Assembly (NCBI RefSeq): GCF_045124755.1
Contig: NZ_JBGVMK010000052.1
DNA: 64,000 bases
Reading direction: 5' to 3' (one strand)
Source: Succinimonas sp045124755
GTDB taxonomy: Bacteria > Pseudomonadota > Gammaproteobacteria > Enterobacterales > Succinivibrionaceae
In this document: positions 18,173 through 27,217 of the stretch, one piece after another
Layout: each line of letters opens with the position of its first letter
How positions within the stretch are numbered: the stretch's first letter is position 1
The notes under the pieces: generated by a model
Told to the model about the DNA's origin: nothing
Seen by the model: only the letters and a program-made list of their open reading frames with translations
The model's database searches: none
Program-made: the position numbers and the translations under genes

Positions 18173-19777
18173 ATGAAAGCGATTATTCCTGTTAACTTAA
18201 CTGAAAAGCTCCTCTGTCCCTATTGTTCCGGGGAGCTTTCGTACTCTATTTCCCGGCGTGAGCTCTCCTGCTCCTTATGCGGCATAAAGCTGTCTCCTGA
18301 GGAGTATGAAGCCGCCGCGGCCGCTAAAAAAGCCCGCCGGGAAAGATCTTCATCTTCCTTTTCATCAGCAGCTTTTTCCGCTGCATCTAAGGCGTCTTCA
18401 TCGTCATCGGATTCCTCTTCGCCTTCCTCTCCTTCCCCAAAAACTAAGGCCGGGGAGGCAGAGAACAGATCTTCAGGGACTCCGGATTACGCCCCCTGCG
18501 AGCACTGCCGCCTCCTCGTTGGCCGCGGTGTCGGAGATCTGCTGGGTGAATGCCCCCTTTGTCAAGAGAAGATCTCCGGAGCGGAGAACTCTCCTGGAGA
18601 AGCTCCTGCCGGAGAAAGCCCGCCGGAAAACCAGGGCTTCGCAGCGCCGGATCTTATGGTGCCGTTTTCCCATGATAAAGAGTTTTTCATTCAGGAGTTC
18701 CGGAAGCGTCTTAAGTCCCTGGAGTTTGTCCCCGACTCCCTTCTTAAAGCCAGCATTGAGAGCGTCCGGGCTTTCTATGTCCCGGTGTTTCTTTATGATG
18801 CGGAGTTTTCCGGCGAGATGACCTTCCATGGCGAGGTGATCACTAAGCTCAGTGTCCGTCCTCCTTCATTCAGGCAGGAGGTATATGAGATAGAGGCGGC
18901 AGGAAGTCAGCTTTATTTCGCTTCGCCCGAAAATCTTACCTGCGAGTTCAGCGATGACGTCTTCCGGAAACTAGAACCCTTTGACAGCAAAGGGGCCCGG
19001 CCCTGGAGCCGGGTTTACGCCGCCATCCCGGATCTTAAGATTCCGGCTATCACCAGCGCTGATTATTTCGGGCGTTCCCGGCTGCGTTTCAGGGAATCCT
19101 TTGAGCTTTTTCTGACGAAGGGGGAATACTACACCAGTTTCACAGGCGCAAAGGAACAGGTTTCCCTGACGCCCCTGAAGGTCTCCTATGCCTGGCTTCC
19201 GGTGTGGGTGATGGAGATCCGGGAGGGCGGGACGGAGACGCTTTGCTATATGAACGGCCAGACCGGAAAACTGGAGGCCGATATTCCCGTTTCCAAAGCA
19301 AAAATTCTCTGCTGGCTCTTTTCCGGAATGCTGCTTCTGACCGGCCTTGTCGGGTGGCTTGCGGCCCCGTATTTCGTGCCGGTGGCGTCAGCTTTCGGCC
19401 TTTTCGGCATGGGAGCTATTTGCATGGGCTTTCTGATGCTGCTCTATTCAGTGATTGCTCCGGTAAGACGGGTGTTTTCCGGACGGGGTTCCGGACGTCT
19501 TGCGGGATCTCTCATGGCCGGAACCGGCCTCGCTTTTATCATGGCTGCCTTTCTCGCTACCCCGGGGTATCACGACAGAACCTTTATGTTCGTGCTGGCC
19601 ATGCTTGCGGGAGGCGGCTATGCCGTCAGCCAGAGCTGGGGCTGGGGCAGGATCAAAAAACTCCTGGCAAGAGAACCCGGCAGGGATCCCCGTCATGAGG
19701 GAAAATTGTATGCGGTAAAATCGGATCTCTGGTACCGGCGCCGCCGGAAAATCGCTGAAAAAATCCTGACGGTCTGA
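18173..19777 (+). CDS. Zinc-ribbon membrane protein, paralogue 3
   Basis: The layout is that of the family (CPYC/CSLC ribbon, long Ser/Pro linker, CEHC/CPLC ribbon, central domain, four helices). The start at 18173 matches the paralogues and has GAGG 7 bases upstream. The linker (about residues 55-100) is a run of Ser codons written as TCT, TCA, TCC and AGC, prone to slippage. The central-domain motifs FYVPVFLYDAEFSGEM and AWLPVWVMEIREGGTE are intact, so the gene looks functional. Leader and coding region are closest to paralogue 4, suggesting a recent duplication of that pair. Confidence 0.85.
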   Translation: MKAIIPVNLTEKLLCPYCSGELSYSISRRELSCSLCGIKLSPEEYEAAAAAKKARRERSSSSFSSAAFSAASKASSSSSDSSSPSSPSPKTKAGEAENRSSGTPDYAPCEHCRLLVGRGVGDLLGECPLCQEKISGAENSPGEAPAGESPPENQGFAAPDLMVPFSHDKEFFIQEFRKRLKSLEFVPDSLLKASIESVRAFYVPVFLYDAEFSGEMTFHGEVITKLSVRPPSFRQEVYEIEAAGSQLYFASPENLTCEFSDDVFRKLEPFDSKGARPWSRVYAAIPDLKIPAITSADYFGRSRLRFRESFELFLTKGEYYTSFTGAKEQVSLTPLKVSYAWLPVWVMEIREGGTETLCYMNGQTGKLEADIPVSKAKILCWLFSGMLLLTGLVGWLAAPYFVPVASAFGLFGMGAICMGFLMLLYSVIAPVRRVFSGRGSGRLAGSLMAGTGLAFIMAAFLATPGYHDRTFMFVLAMLAGGGYAVSQSWGWGRIKKLLAREPGRDPRHEGKLYAVKSDLWYRRRRKIAEKILTV

Positions 19778-20036
19778 AATCAGTTAAATCTCCGGAGTGA
19801 ATCCCGGATCCCGCGCAGGCGATCTCAGCCGGAATTGCAGGGGAGCCGCAAGGAAGTCAGCGGAAGGGCGCCGGAGTCCGGGAGACACGGCGAAGTTCCT
19901 TCCGGGACTCCTGCAAAACCGGAAATGGCAATAATGAATGCGGCAACAGCGCCGGAGGCAGAACATAAATGACGCGTCAGGATCGGGGCAGCTAAGTTCC
20001 TCCGTAACAGCACGATCAGAAGCGATTTTGAGGATC

Positions 20037-21671
20037 ATGAAAACAAGTATTACTGTTAATTTATCTGAAAAGCTGCTCTGTCCCTATTGTTCCGAGGAGC
20101 TTTCGTACAGCATTTCACGGCAGCGGCTCTCCTGCAGCTCCTGCGGCATGAAGCTCTCCCCGGAGGAGTACGAAGCCGCCCTCGCTGCCCGGAAAGCCCG
20201 CAGAGAAAGATCTTCTTCATCTTTTACCTCTCCATCATTTTCCTTTGCATCATTTCCCTTCGCAGACTCTCCGTCATCATCTCCTTCATCTCCCTCTCCG
20301 GCGCCAAAGCCAAAAGCCGGGGAGACAGGGAACAGATCCTCCGGGACTCCGGATTTTCTGTCATGCGGGAAATGCCGCCTCCTCATTGGCCGCGGCGCCG
20401 GAGCTCTTTTGGGAGAATGCCCCCTTTGTCATACGAAGATCTCCGGAGCGGAGAACTCTCCCGGAGCAGATCCTGCCGGAGAAAGCTCTCCTGAAAACCC
20501 CGGCTTTGCGGCTCCGGATCTTATCGTGCCGTTTTCCATAGAGAAGGAGTTTTTTATTCAGAAATTCCGGGAGCGTCTCAGGAACCTGGAGTTTGCGCTC
20601 GACTCCTTCCTTAAAGCCAGCATTGAAAGTGTCCGGGCTTTCTATATCCCGGTGTTTCTGTATGATGCGGAGGTTACCGGCGAGATGAGCTTTCATGGCG
20701 AAGTGCTCACCGAGGTTGCAGCTGGCGGCGGTTCCCGCTGCAAGCTGGAGGAGTTTGAGACAGAGGCGGCAGGAAGTCAGCTTTATTCCGGATCTCCTGA
20801 AATTATTACTGATGAGTTCAGCGACGACGCCTTCCGGAATCTGGAACCCTTTGACAGTCAGGGTGGCCGTCCCGGGAGCTCGGTTTATGCCGCCATCCCG
20901 GATCTTAAGATTCCGGCCGTCATCAAAGGGGATTATTTCTGGCGCGCCCGGCTGCGCTTTCAGACCGCCTTTGAGTATTTTCTGGCAGACGGGAAGTCCT
21001 ATACCAGATTCAGCCCGGTAAACGGGCAGCCTGTCGTTATTCCTCTTAAGATCTCCTATGCCTGGCTTCCGGTGCGGGTGATGGAGATAAAGCAGGACGG
21101 GAAGGAGATGCTTTGCTATATGAACGGCCAGACCGGAAAGCTCATAGCCGATATTCCCGTTTCCAAAGTCAAAGTTTTCTGCTGGATGCTTTCCGGGCTG
21201 CTCCTCCTTGGCGGCATTGCATCCTGCTTAGCGATCCCTTTTTACCCGCAGTTAGCAAAAATTGCCGGCAAATCTGTCCTGTATGTTCTTTTTTTGGGTT
21301 TTCTGATAATGATCTTTCCCATGATGATCTATGCAGAAATCGCCCCGGTAAGACGGCTGTTCTCCGGGAGTCTTTCCTCGCACATTACGGGATCTCTCAT
21401 GGCAGGCGCCGGCTTGGCTTTTATGGCTGCTGCCGTTTTCAGCGCCCCGGGGGATTTGGGGAAAAACTTTCTGTTCCTGCTGGTCTTCCTTGCGGGAGGT
21501 TCCTTTGCGGTATTGTCTCTCCGGGGCGGGATCCGAAAAAGCCTCGCCGCGAAGCTTAGCCGTAGTCCCTGTAAAGAAGGAAGCATGTATGCGGCAAAAT
21601 CATATCTTCGGTACCGTAACACCCGGAAAAAGGGGGAGAAAACATGGCGCGGACGAGTAAAAAGCAGATAA
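20037..21671 (+). CDS. Zinc-ribbon membrane protein, paralogue 4
   Basis: This is a family member with ribbons CPYC/CSSC and CGKC/CPLC, a long Ser/Pro linker, the central domain (FYIPVFLYDAEVTGEM, AWLPVRVMEIKQDGKE) and four helices. The open frame begins at 19938, but ATG 20037 matches the paralogue starts and has GAGG upstream. One difference: the usual PVWVM reads PVRVM, putting an arginine where all the others have tryptophan. The 3' end overlaps the YjbR-like gene by 28 bases, so the two are coupled. Function is unknown. Confidence 0.85.
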   Translation: MKTSITVNLSEKLLCPYCSEELSYSISRQRLSCSSCGMKLSPEEYEAALAARKARRERSSSSFTSPSFSFASFPFADSPSSSPSSPSPAPKPKAGETGNRSSGTPDFLSCGKCRLLIGRGAGALLGECPLCHTKISGAENSPGADPAGESSPENPGFAAPDLIVPFSIEKEFFIQKFRERLRNLEFALDSFLKASIESVRAFYIPVFLYDAEVTGEMSFHGEVLTEVAAGGGSRCKLEEFETEAAGSQLYSGSPEIITDEFSDDAFRNLEPFDSQGGRPGSSVYAAIPDLKIPAVIKGDYFWRARLRFQTAFEYFLADGKSYTRFSPVNGQPVVIPLKISYAWLPVRVMEIKQDGKEMLCYMNGQTGKLIADIPVSKVKVFCWMLSGLLLLGGIASCLAIPFYPQLAKIAGKSVLYVLFLGFLIMIFPMMIYAEIAPVRRLFSGSLSSHITGSLMAGAGLAFMAAAVFSAPGDLGKNFLFLLVFLAGGSFAVLSLRGGIRKSLAAKLSRSPCKEGSMYAAKSYLRYRNTRKKGEKTWRGRVKSR

Positions 21672-22465
21672 CAAAGGAACATCCGGAGGGAGATAAGCCG
21701 ATCCCGGCCCCGGAAGCGCCTTCTGACCTCACTTTGGAGGAAGAGATTTTTCAGCGGCTTCGGCCGGTGCCGGAAAAGCTTCTTAAGTACGGCTTTAAGA
21801 AGGGGGATTCGGACTCGGCTTACCGCTGCCGTGCCGCCATTAAGGACGGGGCTTTCAACTGCGAGATCACGGTAACGGAACAGGGCGAGGTCTCAGGCCG
21901 GGTTACTGACGCCGCCACAGCTGAGGAGTACCTCCCCCTCCGCATCCCCGGAAGCGGGGCTTATGCGGCATCAGTGCGGGAGGCTTACCGGGAGCTCCTT
22001 CTTGACATTGCGGGGCAGGGTTTTCAGGAAGTAATTTTTGCGGGAGAGCAGGCGAACAGAATTACCGCGGAGATCCTGAAGCGCTATGACGTGAGACCGG
22101 ATTTCCCCTGGCAGGAGAATCCGTCTCAGAACCGGTACCGGAGCTATGGGGTATTCCGGCACCGGGACAGCGGAAAATGGTTCGCTCTTATCATGAATGT
22201 CCGGGAGGACGTTATTTTTAAGAACGGAAGCGCAAAGCCCCTGGACATCGTCAACCTTAAGGCGGCCCCGGATGAGATGCCGGATCTTTTGCGGCGGCCC
22301 GGCATCTTTCCGGGGTATCACATGAATCACCGGCACTGGATATCGGTGATTCTTTCCGGAGAGCTTCCGGATCCGGATATAATGAGTCTTATCGAGGAAA
22401 GCCGCCGGCTGACCTCGGGGCCGGCGAAGCGGCAGCGGAGATCTTTGCAGGATGCCGGCTTGTAA
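21644..22465 (+). CDS. YjbR/MmcQ-family (CyaY-like fold) protein
   Basis: The C-terminal half (about residues 135-255) carries the YjbR/MmcQ pattern: YGVFRHRDSGKWFALIMNV, DIVNLKA, a short loop, then YHMNHRHWISVILSGELPD and IEESRRLT. These proteins have a CyaY-like fold and are often called DNA-binding, with limited evidence. The N-terminal 40 residues are Lys/Glu/Pro-rich; residues 50-130 form another small domain (YRCRAAIKDGAFNCEITVTE). The start has a strong ribosome site (AAGGGGGAG). It overlaps paralogue 4 by 28 bases and is followed after 22 bases by paralogue 5, tying it to the zinc-ribbon operon. Confidence 0.8.
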   Translation: MARTSKKQITKEHPEGDKPIPAPEAPSDLTLEEEIFQRLRPVPEKLLKYGFKKGDSDSAYRCRAAIKDGAFNCEITVTEQGEVSGRVTDAATAEEYLPLRIPGSGAYAASVREAYRELLLDIAGQGFQEVIFAGEQANRITAEILKRYDVRPDFPWQENPSQNRYRSYGVFRHRDSGKWFALIMNVREDVIFKNGSAKPLDIVNLKAAPDEMPDLLRRPGIFPGYHMNHRHWISVILSGELPDPDIMSLIEESRRLTSGPAKRQRRSLQDAGL

Positions 22466-22487
22466 TGCGGCGGATACGGAGGCGGTT

Positions 22488-23966
22488 ATGGATCTCACAG
22501 AGGTATTCAAGTGCCCGGAATGTTCCGGGGAACTCAGATATGACATTGCCGAAGGGCGGCTTGTCTGCGGCTTCTGTTCCAAAAGATTCATTCCGGAGGA
22601 GTATGAGAAAGCTGTTTCCGGGGGAACGGCTTCCCGGGGCTCCTCTTCCTCCGGCGCTGAGCCTTCAAAGTTTACCCCCTGTCCCCATTGCGGGTGCCGG
22701 ATAAGCCGGGGAGCCTTGCGAGCCTCCGCAGGCTGTCCCGTCTGCTTTGAACCCCTGAATGCCGTAAATCCCCCCGGGGACGCGGATCTCCCGCCGGAAC
22801 CGGATTTTATTTTGCCCTTTCTTCTGGATCGGGAGGAATTTGTTAAAAAAGCCCGGAAGATCATCGGGGAACGGGATTTTTTGCCGGACTCTTTTGTGAA
22901 TGCGACAGAGGCCTCTGTCCAGGCTCTTTACGTGCCGTTCTGTCTTTTTGATGTGTCTGTGTCCGGCAGAGCGGAGTACCGCGCGGAACACATTACCGAA
23001 ATTTCCACCGGCCGGAGCACCAGTTACCGGCATACGGTTTTAGCGGGGCATGCTGCCGGACAGCAGCACTATTTAAATGTGCCGGCCGGCGCGGCCGGTT
23101 CTCTGGAGGCCTCCCTGACCCAGAGCCTGGAGCCGTTTTTTTGCGAGGACGCGCGTCCCTTCAGCAAAGTATACGGGGCGGGGCTTAATGTGCAGGTTTT
23201 GGAGAACGGCAGGCAGGGCGGCTATCAGGAGGCCCGGGGACGCATCATCGCCTCCTTTGACCGTTTCCTCACCAATGCTGAGATTTATAAACTGATAAAG
23301 ATTAACTCCAATGACTACCATGAGGTACCGGAAAAGGTCTCTTATGCCTGGTTTCCGGTATGGCTCATGGAGTTCACCTGGCAGGGGGAGAAATGGGGCA
23401 TTTACATGAACGGTCAAACCGGAAAATATGTAGAGAGCCTCCCCGTTTCCACGGGAAAAAATCAGGTCTGGGGCTCATCTCTGATGTTATTTGCATTCGG
23501 CTTCATATTCTGGCTGGAGCTGGGCTTTTTAAAGCTCAGTGATTTGCTTGCTCTCTGTTTCGGGGCTTTTTTTGGCGTATTAATATTGACAGCGCTGCTG
23601 CTTTGCATTCCTTTCCTGAAGAAAAGCTTTGCCACCAAACTGAGAGCCGCAATTACGGGGAGCCTGCTTCTTATCTGCACCATTGCTCTTTATGCGGGAA
23701 CCATCCTTCTGACCCCTGTAAAAACAGAGTCCGTTATCATTCTTCTGGCGTTTCAGATTCTGATGCTGATGGTGATTTTTGTGTTTCCGCTGTTCTCATC
23801 AAAGGGCCGCAGACATAAAGCCAGCCGTGATTATTCCGGAAAGGAACGCCGGGAATGCGACGAGTATGCCATTCCCTCCCGGAATGTTCTTCATGAAAGA
23901 AAGGTTCAGACCGTTTTCACCAAAACTGTCAAATCCAAAGAAAGCATGATTGATAAAAACAGCTGA
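22488..23966 (+). CDS. Zinc-ribbon membrane protein, paralogue 5 (second subtype)
   Basis: The start is ATG 22488 (MDLTEVFKCPECSG), with GGAGG five bases upstream; the longer frame from 22452 would overlap the YjbR gene. The ribbons are C9/C12/C27/C30 and CPHC/CPVC. The Ser linker is only a few residues, unlike paralogues 1-4. The central domain (LYVPFCLFDVSVSGRAEYRA, VSYAWFPVWLMEF, YMNGQTGKYVESLPVS) and four helices are kept. Together with paralogue 6 it forms a second subtype with a tail containing RRECDEYAIPSRNVLHER. Function is unknown. Confidence 0.85.
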   Translation: MDLTEVFKCPECSGELRYDIAEGRLVCGFCSKRFIPEEYEKAVSGGTASRGSSSSGAEPSKFTPCPHCGCRISRGALRASAGCPVCFEPLNAVNPPGDADLPPEPDFILPFLLDREEFVKKARKIIGERDFLPDSFVNATEASVQALYVPFCLFDVSVSGRAEYRAEHITEISTGRSTSYRHTVLAGHAAGQQHYLNVPAGAAGSLEASLTQSLEPFFCEDARPFSKVYGAGLNVQVLENGRQGGYQEARGRIIASFDRFLTNAEIYKLIKINSNDYHEVPEKVSYAWFPVWLMEFTWQGEKWGIYMNGQTGKYVESLPVSTGKNQVWGSSLMLFAFGFIFWLELGFLKLSDLLALCFGAFFGVLILTALLLCIPFLKKSFATKLRAAITGSLLLICTIALYAGTILLTPVKTESVIILLAFQILMLMVIFVFPLFSSKGRRHKASRDYSGKERRECDEYAIPSRNVLHERKVQTVFTKTVKSKESMIDKNS

Positions 23967-24084
23967 GAGCAGCTTCCGGGAAGATGTTTCTGAGAAGGGG
24001 GATCAGGCTGAGCCCGTAATGCCCGTTTTTTTTCGTCAGTCCGGCCCCGCCGGGTGCAGGCATTCAGAGATTGTTTTCCGCTTC

Positions 24085-24264
24085 ATGCTTCCGGGCTGTC
24101 ACCTGAATTACCGGCATTGGATTGCGGTAATTCTTTCCGGAGATCTTCCGGATTTGGATATAATGAGTCTTATCGAGGAAAGCCGCAGACTGACCAGGGG
24201 TCTGAACGGCAGCGAAGATCTTTTAAGGATGCCGGCTTGCAATGCGGCGTACACGGAGGCGGTT
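24085..24264 (+). pseudogene. Fragment of a second YjbR/MmcQ gene
   Basis: Bases 24085-24264 copy the 3' end of the YjbR gene (22306-22487): the frame reads CHLNYRHWIAVILSGDLPDL, then IMSLIEESRRLTRG, matching the C-terminus of the intact protein. The rest of the YjbR gene is missing. A small length difference puts the fragment in the same frame as paralogue 6, so the region is open from 23950. The ribosome site before 24265 is intact, so I treat it as a relic, not an N-terminal extension. Confidence 0.7.
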
Positions 24265-25734
24265 ATGGATCTAACAGAAGTATTCAAGTGCCCGGAATGT
24301 TCCGGAGAACTCAGATATAACATCGCCGAACAGCGGCTTGTCTGCAGCTTCTGTTCCAAAAGGTTCACTCCCGAGGAGTATGAGAAAACTGTTTCCGGAG
24401 CGGCTTCTCAGGAATCCTCTTCTTCCGGCCCGGAACAGGCAAAGTTTACCGCCTGTCCGCATTGCGGGTGCCGGATAAGCCGGGGGACTTTACGGGCCTC
24501 TGCAAACTGTCCCGTCTGCTTTGACCCCCTGAATGCCGCTAATCCTCCCAGGAACTCTGATCTCCCGCCGGAACCGGATTTCATTTTGCCCTTTCTTCTG
24601 GATCGGGAGGACTTTGTCAGAAATTTCCAAAAGCACCTCCGGGAGCGGGATTTTGTGCCGGACTCTTTTATAAAAACTGCCGCCGCCCCTCTCCAGGCTC
24701 TCTATGTGCCGTTCTGTCTTTTTGATGCGTCCATGTCCGGCAGCGCCGCATACCGCGCGGAACAGATTACCTACATTCCCGGCGGCCGGGGCCCCGGAAG
24801 CTACCGGCATACGGTTTTAGAGGGGCATGCTGCCGGAGAGCAGTACTATTTCAATGTGCCGGCCAGCGCGGCCGGATCCCTGGAGCCGGCGATTACCCAA
24901 AGCCTGGAGCCGTTTTTTTGCGAGGATGCGCGTCCCTTCAGCAAAGTCTACGGGGCGGGGCTTAAGGCGCAGGTTTTGGAGAACAGCAGGCAGGATGGCT
25001 ACCGGGAGGCCCGGGGCCGCATTACCGCCTCCTTTGACCGCTTCCTCTCCAAGGCTGAGCTTTATACCCTGATCAAGGTTAACTCCAGTGACTACCATGA
25101 GGTACCGGAAAAGGTCTCCTATGCCTGGTTCCCGGTATGGTTTATGGAATGTATCTGGCAGGGGCAGCCCTGGCGCATTTACATGAACGGTCAGACCGGG
25201 AAGATGACGGGGAGTGTCCCGGTTTCTTCCGGAAAATTGTACGCCTGGGTGGCATCTTTGCTGTTATTTTCCGGCGGCTTAACCTTCTGGCTGGTTCTGG
25301 GCTTTCTGAAGCTCAATGATATGATGGCTGTCGGTCTCGGCGCCTTTATGGGCGGAACGTTCCTGAATCCGCTGTTAGCCTTTTTTCCCGCGCTGAGGAG
25401 GCTCTTTGCCACCAAGCTCAGAGCCGGAATTACCCTGGGGGTGGTGTCCTGCTTTGCTCTTGCCTGTTATGCGGGAACCATGCTGCAGAGTTATGTCAAA
25501 ACAGAGTCCATTGCCGTTTGTCTGGTGGTTCAGGTTCTGATGGGCATTTTCTCATTGCCGGTTTCTTTAATGCTGAGCAGAAGAAGGACCTTTAGCTCAT
25601 CTTCCGCAAAAGAACGCCAGGAATGCGATGAATACGCCGTTCCCTCCCGGAATGTTCTTCATGAAAGAGAGGTTAAGACCCTTTTCAATAAAACTACCAG
25701 AAAGAGAGACAGCCTGATTGATGAAAATCGCTGA
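24265..25734 (+). CDS. Zinc-ribbon membrane protein, paralogue 6 (second subtype)
   Basis: This is a close copy of paralogue 5: MDLTEVFKCPECSG start with GGAGG upstream, ribbons CPEC/CSFC and CPHC/CPVC, short Ser linker, central domain (LYVPFCLFDASMSGSAAYRA, VSYAWFPVWFMEC, YMNGQTGKMTGSVPVS), four helices and the RQECDEYAVPSRNVLHER tail. An upstream in-frame extension from 23950 exists only because a YjbR fragment lies there. Its 3' flank also resembles that of paralogue 5, so a unit of about 1.8 kb was duplicated. Function is unknown. Confidence 0.85.
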   Translation: MDLTEVFKCPECSGELRYNIAEQRLVCSFCSKRFTPEEYEKTVSGAASQESSSSGPEQAKFTACPHCGCRISRGTLRASANCPVCFDPLNAANPPRNSDLPPEPDFILPFLLDREDFVRNFQKHLRERDFVPDSFIKTAAAPLQALYVPFCLFDASMSGSAAYRAEQITYIPGGRGPGSYRHTVLEGHAAGEQYYFNVPASAAGSLEPAITQSLEPFFCEDARPFSKVYGAGLKAQVLENSRQDGYREARGRITASFDRFLSKAELYTLIKVNSSDYHEVPEKVSYAWFPVWFMECIWQGQPWRIYMNGQTGKMTGSVPVSSGKLYAWVASLLLFSGGLTFWLVLGFLKLNDMMAVGLGAFMGGTFLNPLLAFFPALRRLFATKLRAGITLGVVSCFALACYAGTMLQSYVKTESIAVCLVVQVLMGIFSLPVSLMLSRRRTFSSSSAKERQECDEYAVPSRNVLHEREVKTLFNKTTRKRDSLIDENR

Positions 25735-25918
25735 GAGTTGTTTCTGAGAAGGCGGTTCCTGAGCGGGAGAGATGTTCTTGAGAAAGAGGTTCCTGAGAAA
25801 GAGGTTCCTGAAAGAGTCTCTGGCAGGGGTTCTGCGGACTTGACATTATTCATCCTCCGGCGGGTTTATCTCACCAGAAGAGCCGGAGATCCGCAGCCGG
25901 GGCTTTCAGAGCTCCGGT

Positions 25919-26605
25919 TCAGCCTGTAATGCCCGGAACCGCGTTGCGGGCAATGCCCGGGTTATTCTGCCAGTCCCAGACCCGCCAGTCGCAGGCTTTC
26001 AGATTCTTTTCCGCTTCATGCTTAAGATTGGAGAGGGACATTTCCATTCTGGCCCAGTGATCCTTGGTAATGCGGTGCATTTTATCGGGATCAAACTCCT
26101 CTCCCGCCTCGGCAGCCTTAAGACAGCCGTAGACAAACATGTGGCAGTTATTCATGAGAAGATCGTACTTCCCCAGATCCTGTCCGGCCATGCTGAGAGC
26201 CCGCCGGGCCACTTCGGGATCGCCCACCGGGGTGTCGCCCTTGCAGGATACGTAAATGGTGGAGGTGGCTCCCACGCCGACGGAGGTGAATACTTCCGGC
26301 GTTACCAGCTTGATGATGCTCTCTCCGTTATCGTTCTGGAGCTCCGCAATGCAGTTTTTTCCGCCGCCCACATAGATGCCGGAATGCTCCATGAATCCCG
26401 CTCCCAGATCCCGGTAAAGCACAGAGCCCAGAGCCGGGGTAGCTACCTTGGCATCAATGTAGTTGCCCTTGATGGTATTGATGGCAGCCCTGACAGGAAA
26501 CTGCGCGGCAAATAACAAGGTAAATACTCCTGCTGCCTTTAACAGATTTTTTGCGGTGTCGTTGCTGTTTCCCTTTCCGGGGGCTTTATCTTTTCCATCT
26601 TCCAT
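25919..26605 (-). CDS. LRAT-like (NlpC/P60 superfamily) hydrolase or acyltransferase
   Basis: The pattern of lecithin-retinol acyltransferase-like domains is visible: a histidine in FMEHSGIYVGGG (H74), then ELQNDNGESII, and the catalytic-type cysteine in NNCHMFVYGCL (C154). A hydrophobic segment near residues 22-40 could be a signal or membrane anchor after a charged 20-residue start. The start has a strong AAGGAG site about 8 bases upstream. Bacterial members are thiol hydrolases or acyltransferases acting on lipids or peptides. The gene is convergent with paralogue 6 and transcribed alone. The target is unknown. Confidence 0.75.
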   Translation of the reverse strand: MEDGKDKAPGKGNSNDTAKNLLKAAGVFTLLFAAQFPVRAAINTIKGNYIDAKVATPALGSVLYRDLGAGFMEHSGIYVGGGKNCIAELQNDNGESIIKLVTPEVFTSVGVGATSTIYVSCKGDTPVGDPEVARRALSMAGQDLGKYDLLMNNCHMFVYGCLKAAEAGEEFDPDKMHRITKDHWARMEMSLSNLKHEAEKNLKACDWRVWDWQNNPGIARNAVPGITG

Positions 26606-27217
26606 GCGGAGTCTCCTTGGTATGGCATGCAGGCGATATGAGCGCCGCTGCGCTTAAGGGAGTCCCGAAACATGACGGGGCTGCGATGAAGGGGCGGCTT
26701 CAGTTGCTGTGTTCTCAACATATTACAGAAAACCTTTTCAGTCAACAAACCCTAGCTGACATTCTGACAGAAGCGGATTTTTGAAAACGGGGAGGTTTGG
26801 GGGAGACTGCGGCGAAAGATGACGGAGAAAGAGGGCGGCGGTAGCGGTAATTTCCGCTCTCCCGAAAACCAGCCGCTAGTTTCGGAAGGTCAGGACAGTG
26901 CTACCGGGAGAACGGGAACAGCGGATGGGATTTCCGGGAAGAATGACAGGGAGCGGGCCTTGCTGCCCGGCAAAAGATTTTTTGTGAAATTCGTTGCAAC
27001 CTCATAACGCGGGATGGCATGATTCAGAGAAAAGTATGTGCCGCAGGGTGATTCGGAGTAGAATAGTGCCTGCCGCGAGACCGGGAACCTGATAAGGATC
27101 CCGGGGGAACAGCCGGATAAGCTCCGGAACTTGGATGCGTTCTGGCTCTTTGGCGTTTTGCGGGAGCTGGGATGTGGCCGGGACTTTTTTTACAGGTTTT
27201 AACGAGGGAATTCAGCT
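26606..27217. other. Intergenic stretch without a supported gene
   Basis: About 610 bases separate the divergent LRAT-like and TerB-like genes. A 62-codon frame (26819-27007) has no ribosome site or recognisable motif. I see no tRNA, strong hairpin or repeat, only promoter space for the two flanking genes. Confidence 0.5.

Noticed and set aside
14439..21671. Zinc-ribbon paralogues as PriA-type helicases
   Set aside because: They have zinc ribbons but no Walker or helicase motifs and end in four membrane helices.
25774..25825. Period-15 repeat GAGGTTCCTGAGAAA as a small coding gene
   Set aside because: The 63-codon frame has no ribosome site; it looks like a short tandem repeat in the 3' flank of paralogue 6.
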